Positions 55,147-62,531 of a DNA stretch of 64,000 nt are shown in pieces; positions within the stretch are counted from its first letter, which is position 1; each line of letters starts with the position of its first letter. The notes under the pieces are model-generated. The model was given only the letters and a program-made list of their open reading frames with translations, was not told the DNA's origin and ran no database searches. The translations under genes and the position numbers were made by a program. The DNA lies in NCBI GenBank assembly GCA_963664285.2, contig CAXXNX010000030.1, forward strand, positions 4,499 to 68,498, in the 5' to 3' direction. Source of the DNA: JAJCYL01 sp963664285. GTDB taxonomy: Bacteria; Bacteroidota; Bacteroidia; Cytophagales; Cyclobacteriaceae.

Positions 55147-57657
55147 ATGGGTCATAAGTCTGTACGGTTAATAGCTGTGATAGCTTTTCTGTTAATATCT
55201 GGTTTTGCAATTGCGCAGCAGACTACAGTAAAAGGTAGGGTTAAAGAAGCATTGACAGGTACTCCTGTACCATTTGCCAACGTGATTTTCAAGGGGACAA
55301 CAATTGGTACAACAACGGATTTTGACGGTTACTTCACGCTCATTTCGAATAATCCTTCTGATTCTATTGAAGTCTCCTACATAGGTTTCGTTAAACGGGC
55401 AAAGCCACTCTCAATAGGACAACTACAGGTCATTGATTTTCAACTGGAAGAGGATGTTGTTAACCTGGAAGGTGTTGTTGTTTTTGCAGGCGAAAATCCG
55501 GCATTTAATATTTTGAGAAATATAGTTGCTAATAAAAATAGAAATGACAAGCGTAGGCTTGATGCCTATGAGTACGAAAGTTATACCAAAATCGAAGTTG
55601 ATATCAATAATATGAGTGAGCGATTCACTCGTAGGAAGCTGGTTCAAAAGGTGAAGTCTGTTCTTGACAGTATTGAAATTATTGCCGGTGAAGACGGAGA
55701 GCCTATCCTGCCCATATTTATATCGGAGGCCATCTCTAATTACTATTACAAAAAGAAGCCAAGATTGCAATACGAAAATATTATTAAAACAAAGATCTCA
55801 GGAGTGGGAATTGAAGATGGTTCTTTGACTTCACAGGTAATTGGTTCCACATTTCAGGAATATAATTTCTACAACAATTGGGTCAATATATTAGAAAAAG
55901 AGTTTGCATCTCCAATCAGCGACTTTTGGAAAGCCAACTATGAATATGATCTGGTAGACAGCCTTTACATAGATGAAATTTTTGTCTATAGACTTGAGTT
56001 TTGGCCCAAGCGAGAACAAAATTTGGCTTTCCGGGGTACCATGTGGATTGCTAAAGACTACTATGCATTACGGAGAATTGACGCTGGTGCTGACCGCAAG
56101 ACTAATCTTAATTTTGTTAGAAAACTTAAGATCCAGCAAGACCTCATACCTACCGAAAGCGAAGCATGGATCCCGGAGAAATCAAGGGTTGTGGTTGACT
56201 TTATAGGAATAGGTAAAGACCCTACTGGATTTGTAGCGAAATTCTACTCTTCATTTAGAGATATCAAAATCAATGAGCCCTGGCCGGATGCATTTTATCA
56301 GCATCCAATTAAAATGGAGGAAGATGTCAGAGATTGGACACATGAATATTGGGATAAAAACCGTCATGAGCCGCTGAGTGATACAGAAATTACGGTTTCT
56401 CAGATGATAGATACACTTAAGAAAATCCCATCGATTAAAACAATTACAGACTTTGTGACCATCTTTGGTAGTGGATATTGGGACGTAGGAAAAGTTGATC
56501 TGGGTCCTTGGTGGTTGCTTTGGGCCAGTAATGACATTGAGGGTGTAAGGCTTGGTTTTGGGGCAAGGACCAACCAAAACTTTAGTAAAAAAGTGGTTTT
56601 TAAGGGAGATGTGGCTTATGGTTTTGGTGATCAGGAAGTTAAATACGGAGGAGGTGTTGATTTTATTTTGTCCAGGAAGAGATGGACTGTGATGGGCTTT
56701 GAGCACAGGAAGGAAATTGATCCCGTGTGGGTTGTGAGTGATGGCGCCCTAAATAGTACAGCCTTTCGCAGCTTTGCCAGGTTTGGAGATTTGGAAACAC
56801 CTTTTAGGCATTACTCGACCGCTTTCAAATTTCAAACCACCCCTTCTAAGGGATTGATCACGCAAGTCGGATTCAAACAGCAAAAATTCACTCCGTTGAA
56901 ACAGTTTGGATTTTTCGAGCAACCCGGAATTAATGAATCGGCTATAGGAACAGCTTTTGAAACTTCGGAGGTGAACCTGGAAGTTCGTTATGCTAAAGAT
57001 GAACTTTTTATTATTGATGATAATGACAGGATGAGCCTGGGCACCGTCAGATCACCGAGGATAACTTTGAAATACAGTGCAGGATTAAATGATCTCTTGG
57101 GCAGTGATTTCGATTACCATCGACTGACCCTGAGGTTTGACAAAAATGTTCGTATGGGGGGCTTGGGAGTAAGTAAACTGCAAATTGACGGTGGATATAT
57201 TTTTGGCCAACTTCCTTTCCCACTGCTAAAGACTCATATTGGTAACGAGTTTCCTGTTTACTATGAGTTTGCCTTTAACCAGATGGATTTCTTCGAGTTT
57301 GTCAGCGATAAGTACCTGGAATTGAAATATTTACATCATTTTGAAGGATTTATATTTAATCGTATTCCTTTAATGAAAAAACTTAAATGGCGATTGGTAG
57401 GTATAGCCAATTTTGCTTTAGGATCAGTTAGAAGTGAAAATCTCGGTGAGATCAATCCCTTGGTCACAAATAATGACGGTGATCAGGTGCTGCCTTTTAC
57501 TACATTTGACGGTACTAAACCCTATGTTGAATTGGGAGGAGGTATTGAGAATATCTTCAAGTTTTTTTACGTTGGAGCGGTTCAGCGCCTTACCTGTCTT
57601 GACAGACCTGGAGTGCGAAAAACCGGATTAATTTTTGGAATACAGTTCATTCTCTAG
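55147..57657 (+). CDS. DUF5686/carboxypeptidase-regulatory-like outer-membrane protein
   Basis: 836 residues. The signal peptide (VRLIAVIAFLLISGFAIAQ) is followed by a carboxypeptidase-D regulatory-like domain (TVKGRVKEALTGTPVPFANVIFKGTTIGTTTDFDGYFTL, about residues 25-65). The DUF5686 region follows (NILRNIVANKNRNDKRRLDAYEYESYTKIEVDI). The C-terminal 400 residues alternate in beta-strand pattern and end in an aromatic residue-rich strand (GLIFGIQFIL), suggesting a barrel. Family members occur across Bacteroidota and are thought to act at the outer membrane; no activity has been established. It has an intergenic gap of 150 bases upstream and is complete. Confidence 0.85.
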   Translation: MGHKSVRLIAVIAFLLISGFAIAQQTTVKGRVKEALTGTPVPFANVIFKGTTIGTTTDFDGYFTLISNNPSDSIEVSYIGFVKRAKPLSIGQLQVIDFQLEEDVVNLEGVVVFAGENPAFNILRNIVANKNRNDKRRLDAYEYESYTKIEVDINNMSERFTRRKLVQKVKSVLDSIEIIAGEDGEPILPIFISEAISNYYYKKKPRLQYENIIKTKISGVGIEDGSLTSQVIGSTFQEYNFYNNWVNILEKEFASPISDFWKANYEYDLVDSLYIDEIFVYRLEFWPKREQNLAFRGTMWIAKDYYALRRIDAGADRKTNLNFVRKLKIQQDLIPTESEAWIPEKSRVVVDFIGIGKDPTGFVAKFYSSFRDIKINEPWPDAFYQHPIKMEEDVRDWTHEYWDKNRHEPLSDTEITVSQMIDTLKKIPSIKTITDFVTIFGSGYWDVGKVDLGPWWLLWASNDIEGVRLGFGARTNQNFSKKVVFKGDVAYGFGDQEVKYGGGVDFILSRKRWTVMGFEHRKEIDPVWVVSDGALNSTAFRSFARFGDLETPFRHYSTAFKFQTTPSKGLITQVGFKQQKFTPLKQFGFFEQPGINESAIGTAFETSEVNLEVRYAKDELFIIDDNDRMSLGTVRSPRITLKYSAGLNDLLGSDFDYHRLTLRFDKNVRMGGLGVSKLQIDGGYIFGQLPFPLLKTHIGNEFPVYYEFAFNQMDFFEFVSDKYLELKYLHHFEGFIFNRIPLMKKLKWRLVGIANFALGSVRSENLGEINPLVTNNDGDQVLPFTTFDGTKPYVELGGGIENIFKFFYVGAVQRLTCLDRPGVRKTGLIFGIQFIL

Positions 57658-57777
57658 ATAAAGTTTTCAGGAGGCATAGTGAGATAAATCATAATTATTA
57701 TTTTGGTGCCAATAGATTGGTTTCGCTATTGATTATGAGTTGGTTGTACCATGATCTTTGAAGAATATTTAACTACT

Positions 57778-58584
57778 ATGAAATACTCTTTAGTCGGTAT
57801 ATTTTGTGCATTAGTAATTTCTGGTTGCGCTTCACAAACCAAAGAATCAATGCCACCGAACAATTTTCAAAAACTCTTCAATGGTGGATTGAAAATTATA
57901 GACCTTACCCACTCACTAAATGATTCAAGTCCCTTCTGGCCTAATGAGGAAAATAAGAATCCCTTTACCTATTCTCCGATTTTCGCCCATCCCAGTGGGG
58001 CCACAGCGCTTGGCTCCTTCAGTACGGTAGAACATTATGGAACTCACCTGGATGCCCCTATTCATTTCAAGGACAGTTTAGCTTCTGTTGATAAGATCTT
58101 ACCAGAAGATTTATTTGCTCCACTTGCGGTACTTGACGTCAGTCTCAAATGTTCTGAGGACTCAGATTACCGATTAACTGTGGAGGATATCGTGGACTGG
58201 GAAGAAAATAATGGGAGACTACCTAATGGTGCAGTTGTTTTAATGTACACGGGATGGAGCAAGAAATGGAATGATCACCAAGCTTACCGAAACCAGGATA
58301 ATCAGAATAGGATGCATTTTCCTGGTTTTTCTGTTGAGGCCAATCAATTCCTTGTAAATGAAAGGAACATCAAAGGTATTGGAATTGATAACCTAAGTAT
58401 TGATTATGGCCTGTCTAATTCTTTTGAAGCACATGGGGTAACGAATGGAGCAGGTAAGTATCACCTGGAAAATGTAGCTAACCTTCACTTGTTACCCGAA
58501 AAAGGCGCTTATCTAATCGCTGCTCCAATTAAAATCGAGGGTGGATCAGGAGGTCAGGTCAGAATTTTTGCCATTTTACTCTAG
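57778..58584 (+). CDS. Cyclase/kynurenine-formamidase-like lipoprotein
   Basis: 268 residues from ATG 57778, which gives a lipoprotein signal (MKYSLVGIFCALVISGC). The metal-binding signature HYGTHLDAPIHF (about residues 84-95) defines the cyclase family. A second conserved part is LMYTGWSKKW, and the last is GIGIDNLSIDYGLSNSFEAHGV, with the expected acidic and His residues. Family members hydrolyse cyclic or formyl amides; export is unusual for formamidases, so the substrate is probably extracytoplasmic. It lies 120 bases after the DUF5686 gene. Intact. Confidence 0.85.
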   Translation: MKYSLVGIFCALVISGCASQTKESMPPNNFQKLFNGGLKIIDLTHSLNDSSPFWPNEENKNPFTYSPIFAHPSGATALGSFSTVEHYGTHLDAPIHFKDSLASVDKILPEDLFAPLAVLDVSLKCSEDSDYRLTVEDIVDWEENNGRLPNGAVVLMYTGWSKKWNDHQAYRNQDNQNRMHFPGFSVEANQFLVNERNIKGIGIDNLSIDYGLSNSFEAHGVTNGAGKYHLENVANLHLLPEKGAYLIAAPIKIEGGSGGQVRIFAILL

Positions 58585-58712
58585 TGCCAAACTGATTTTT
58601 TAAAAAATTTTCTTTTTAAACCAACCAATATGCTAATTGTGCCGTGTTGGTCAAAACCTTTTGTGTTAATCTCAAATTAACGCTGACTTAATAAAACGTA
58701 AACCTTTAAATT

Positions 58713-60005
58713 ATGGAAACTTCTATCCTCAAATTAAAAATTCTAAAATATACAGTAATTGTATGCCTTTTAGGGCTTTTTCAATCATGTGCTAACGATT
58801 CCGTAGAGCCATTCGTGCCGGTGATTGGTAATTCGGATTTTGTATTGTTCATCAATGAAATAAACGCGGGTGGAAATCCTTTTGACTGGATCGAAATACA
58901 TAATCCCGGAACAGAGATGGTTCAACTCGATGGTTTCTATTTATTTGACGACCATACCAATAAATATCAAATACCCCCCGGATTTACGATCCCGGCTGGT
59001 GGTTATATTTTGTTTATTTGCGATGAAACAGCGACCGGTGAGCATACTAATTTCAGATTGTCATCAGGTGGGGAACTGGTTGTACTTGAAGATCCATCTG
59101 AAAACGTAGTGGATTTTGTAGAGTTTCCAAGGGTACGGGGAGGTCAAGCTTACGGTAGATTTCCGGATGGATCCGCTTCAATGTTTATTAGTGGAATACA
59201 AACCCCTGAAGGGAGTAACAGCTCTAGTCCTGCGGCAGCTTTGCAAAGGTTAAACCGAGACATTGCGGTTCCAACACAGGACCAGGCTGTTGCGGTCAGT
59301 ATTGAAGCGTTTCATCAGCAAGGCCAGATTACTGATATACAGCTTTTTCATAGATTAAATGGTGGTATCTATGATTCCTTAGCAATGACCATGACTGGGG
59401 ACAGTACTTACATAGGCATTATTCCACCAACCCAGATGGATGCCGTAGTCGACTATTATATAAGCGCGTTAGATCAGAATGGTTTACGAACATTCAGACC
59501 AGCTGGGGCTCCTGATAGTTTAGACACATATATTATTGACTCTACACCTTTGCCTCAATTGGTGATCAATGAATTTTTGGCCATTAATGATGCCTGTTGT
59601 TCCGATACAGACGGCGAACTTGAAGAGTTTGACGATTGGGTTGAAATTTACAATCCCGGAAACGATGCAGTTGATATAGGAGGATTTCATCTCTCAGATA
59701 ACCCATTGGATCCCTTCAAACATATGATTCCTAATAACCAGCCCTCCTTAACAACTATTCAGGGTGGCGGCTACCTGCTTATTTGGACTGATGGTCAAGG
59801 AGATCAAGAGGCTCTTCATGCTAATATCAAACTGTCAGGTCAAGGGGAAACTGTCGGATTATATTATATTGATGGTCGAACCATAGATGAATACGAGTTT
59901 GGCTTGCAAGTGAGCGATATTTCCATGGGACGTTTCCCGGATGGAAGTGCCAATTGGGTGAGTTTTAGTGACCCTACTCCAAATGCGTCGAACTTGAGGA
60001 ACTAG
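58713..60005 (+). CDS. Lipoprotein with two lamin-tail domains
   Basis: 430 residues, lipobox FQSC after a hydrophobic segment. The first lamin-tail domain is INEINAGGNPFDWIEIHNPGTEMVQLDGFYLFDD...GYILFICDETATGEHTNFRLSSGGELVVL (about residues 48-135). The second is VINEFLAINDACCSDTDGELEEFDDWVEIYNPGNDAVDIGGFHLSDN (about 285-400). GRFPDGSASM and GRFPDGSANW repeat at the two domain ends. Such proteins often stand beside VTC-type polyphosphate polymerase, CotH and DUF4956 genes in Bacteroidota. Here only the DUF4956 start follows, with no spacer between the stop and the next ATG. Confidence 0.88.
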   Translation: METSILKLKILKYTVIVCLLGLFQSCANDSVEPFVPVIGNSDFVLFINEINAGGNPFDWIEIHNPGTEMVQLDGFYLFDDHTNKYQIPPGFTIPAGGYILFICDETATGEHTNFRLSSGGELVVLEDPSENVVDFVEFPRVRGGQAYGRFPDGSASMFISGIQTPEGSNSSSPAAALQRLNRDIAVPTQDQAVAVSIEAFHQQGQITDIQLFHRLNGGIYDSLAMTMTGDSTYIGIIPPTQMDAVVDYYISALDQNGLRTFRPAGAPDSLDTYIIDSTPLPQLVINEFLAINDACCSDTDGELEEFDDWVEIYNPGNDAVDIGGFHLSDNPLDPFKHMIPNNQPSLTTIQGGGYLLIWTDGQGDQEALHANIKLSGQGETVGLYYIDGRTIDEYEFGLQVSDISMGRFPDGSANWVSFSDPTPNASNLRN

Positions 60006-60174
60006 ATGATTGACTATTTTACATTACAAACCGGATCGGAAAACCCTGCGTTTCTGACCGTTCTGTACACATTATTGTTTTCATTTAGTTTATCAATGCT
60101 CATTGCCATCACCTATTACAAAACCACTTTAAAGAAAGATATATCAAATTATTTTATACAATCTATCATTTTAA
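60006..60174 (+). pseudogene. DUF4956 membrane protein, 5' fragment cut by IS1380
   Basis: Starts directly after the lamin-tail stop codon (tagATG), so it belonged to the same operon. MIDYFTLQTGSENPAFLTVLYTLLFSFSLSMLIAITYYKTTLKKDISNYFIQSIIL matches the beginning of DUF4956 proteins, which span the membrane several times and have about 210-230 residues. After 56 codons the frame meets TTAA (60171-60174) and IS1380 copy F; the following residues are IS sequence. The missing 3' part is not in the window. Confidence 0.75.
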
Positions 60175-61795
60175 CCCGCATTATTCATAGGCCACCAATT
60201 TTGGGATTAATAATGGGTTGCTAACTATTTTTGATTGGAGTGTATGTATTAATTTGAAGATCAACCAGGTTTCTGGATTTCAAAGGACATTAGAGCGTTT
60301 TTTTGTTAGAATTTTTCAATTTTCAGTCAAAGCTCTATTGTGTTCTTATGGAAGAACATTTTTTTGATTAAACCAAACTGTTTAACTGATCGGTCAGTTC
60401 ACCGTAAGCAAATCGCCCAGCAGGTATTGATATCTAAAGGCTCTTGAGAATTGTATTGTCAATGATCTTTTCCTTTCTTTCAGGCACGCCCCAACCTTCA
60501 TCAGGTAAAGCCGGATATTGTCCACTTGCCATCGTTTAGCAAAGTGGTGTTTTGTTTTGGCAATTAATAATTTAATCTGCCGGAACATTTCATAACAGAG
60601 GGTAGCGATGATTAAACGCATGAAATTGGCCCAGTAGCGATGACAGGAAAGCCGGTCGGAATAAGTCATGTTTTTGAGTTCCTTTATTCGATTTTCACTG
60701 GCATCACCTCGCTTGACATAAAAATCAAAGTAAATCTGTTGAGCGGTCATCGCTTCAAAGTTGCTCACAAAGTAACGGACATTCATTCCTTTTCCGGTAG
60801 ACTCCACTTTGGCGTACAGCTTTTCAGAACGATCCCAGCTTTTGGCCTGGTAAGTAAACGGGCCAACAAACTCTTGATGTTTGATGATTTTTGAAGCATA
60901 TTCCTTTTTTACTTCAATGATAGTCTGTTTGGTAAAAGTCTTTAAAACTTCATTACTACTAATACCTAAACAAAATTGAAGGTCAAACTGCTTAGCTATC
61001 CGATAAAAAGATGCTCCTGAAAAGCCACTATCCGCTCGAATAAGGATCTTTACTGAGGGCAGTTTTTTTCTGATTTTAATGACAATCCTTTTCAATAAGG
61101 CCACAAACCATTTGTTGGAGTGACAATTGCCCGGACGTAGTACTGGTAAAATGACCTGACCGGTGTTCCCGTCCTTAAAGAACAACTCATGGTACATAGT
61201 CTGTCCATAATAGCCATTATACAAACTGAGTTGTTGGGATCCATGAGTAGGGTCATCGGTACCATCTACATCAATGATGATTTGACCAGTCTTCTCTTTC
61301 AACTCCTCTACATAACGGTCTACAAACCATTGACTCATCTGGTAGATCAGACTCCGATCGGCCTTGTTTTCAAATCGACTTAAAGTAGGCTGGGAACATA
61401 ATCCGCTATCTAGTACTTTACGGATCACCGGATCCTCTCGGAGTTTTTGTTCGTCATTGCAATCCTGATAGCCCTGCATCATTAAAAACACCCGTTGGCG
61501 AAGCATTTCTTCATAAGTGTATTCGATAAAAAAGGGGTTTCGATAGTCAGGAATCAGTGCGGCGAAGCTTTTTAATAGACCAGTCTTTCTCTCTACTTTT
61601 TCACTTAACAATATCGCTCCGTCTGAGCTAATCGCTGATGCTGAAAAATCAAATTTAAAAGCTTGTTTTCCTCGATAAAATACGGTATCTTTTTCCTTAT
61701 ATTCAGGCATAAATTAATTGCTTATTTTGTTGTCTAACTATCTCAATATAAGCAATTTATGCCTGTTTTTTATTGTCTACTATGAATTTTTCGGG
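60175..61795 (-). mobile_element. IS1380-family element, copy F (complete)
   Basis: Complete 1,621-bp copy on the minus strand with TTAA at 60171-60174 and 61796-61799. The left flank is the DUF4956 fragment and the right flank an orphan coding tail; they are not parts of one gene. It shares the tttggttt variant with copies C and E. Confidence 0.93.
60394..61710 (-). CDS. IS1380-family transposase (copy F)
   Basis: Intact 438-residue transposase, the same protein as copies B, C and D, with all three catalytic segments. The start codon at 61710 lies inside the inverted repeat at the right end of this copy. Confidence 0.93.
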   Translation of the reverse strand: MPEYKEKDTVFYRGKQAFKFDFSASAISSDGAILLSEKVERKTGLLKSFAALIPDYRNPFFIEYTYEEMLRQRVFLMMQGYQDCNDEQKLREDPVIRKVLDSGLCSQPTLSRFENKADRSLIYQMSQWFVDRYVEELKEKTGQIIIDVDGTDDPTHGSQQLSLYNGYYGQTMYHELFFKDGNTGQVILPVLRPGNCHSNKWFVALLKRIVIKIRKKLPSVKILIRADSGFSGASFYRIAKQFDLQFCLGISSNEVLKTFTKQTIIEVKKEYASKIIKHQEFVGPFTYQAKSWDRSEKLYAKVESTGKGMNVRYFVSNFEAMTAQQIYFDFYVKRGDASENRIKELKNMTYSDRLSCHRYWANFMRLIIATLCYEMFRQIKLLIAKTKHHFAKRWQVDNIRLYLMKVGACLKERKRSLTIQFSRAFRYQYLLGDLLTVN

Positions 61796-62115
61796 TTAAG
61801 GATGGTGTTTCAAGAAAAATTGACCAATCATTAGAGGATCTTAGAATACTGATTCTAAAACACACTACAACAAGAAAGATCATTGAAGAGAACAATACGG
61901 AAACGTCACTTCGAAGATACCTGTCCATCGAGGGTATTTCACCTTTGATACTATTAAAGATCCAGGAGAGTATTATAAAAAAGGAAATTATCCTCAGTAA
62001 CCTGGAAAAAAAAATCTTTGACAAGTATCTAAAATTATTGAAGCATAGCGGCAAACTTGTGGAACAACCTCTTATAAATTACTTTTCCAAGGCATTCGAG
62101 TTTATATCACAATGA
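61796..62115 (+). pseudogene. Orphan C-terminal coding fragment cut by IS1380
   Basis: An uninterrupted frame of 105 codons runs from the TTAA edge (KDGVSRKIDQSLEDLRILILKH) to a stop at 62113-62115 without any good start. It is rich in Leu, Ile, Lys and Glu, and probably mostly helical (SLRRYLSIEGISPLILLKIQE, IILSNLEKKIFDKYLKLLKH). I cannot name the family. The frame opens exactly at the IS boundary, so the 5' part was lost with the IS junction. Confidence 0.5.
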
Positions 62116-62531
62116 AAGTATTCGAAAGCCTTTCAGTTCTCAACTACCAGAAGAGTTTAGGTTCGAAACTGTGAAAGGTGATGATCTAAATGATATGCTG
62201 ATAGTTTAGACCAGCCTTCTTTGTCTTCTTGCCGAAATAGGGTGATCCCCATAGGTATCGCTTATCTGAATGAATCTGAATCACCTTTAACCCGGAATTG
62301 TCATTAGAATTTACTGCGCAGCCTAATTTACTGCAATTCAGGTACTTGCCTGCCTGACCTTTAAGGCAGGCTCGAATTTCGATGCTCACCATAATGATAC
62401 TATGCCTCCACGTCGATTTCCTGTGCGAGTACCTGACTCACAGCAACTTAGACTGCTCGCTACAAAGTCAAATCCGGGTTTATTAATTTTTCAATGCTGC
62501 CAATGAAAGATTTGAGTTGCTCTACTGTCAT
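62116..62531. other. Intergenic stretch with a strong hairpin
   Basis: About 415 bases without a convincing gene. At 62348-62371 an 8-base stem GCCTGCCT/AGGCAGGC with an 8-base loop stands out; such GC-rich palindromes are often dispersed repeats. It is followed by no T-run in either direction. A 68-codon frame on the minus strand overlaps the hairpin but has no recognisable features. Confidence 0.5.

Noticed and set aside
517..61795. Open frames of 64 and 84 codons on the strand opposite each IS1380 transposase
   Set aside because: They recur in every copy only because the DNA recurs. They lie fully inside the transposase gene and resemble no known protein.
62186..62392. 68-codon minus-strand open frame before the molybdopterin hydroxylase gene
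   Set aside because: It overlaps a strong hairpin, has no recognised motif and no clear start context. I treat it as chance.
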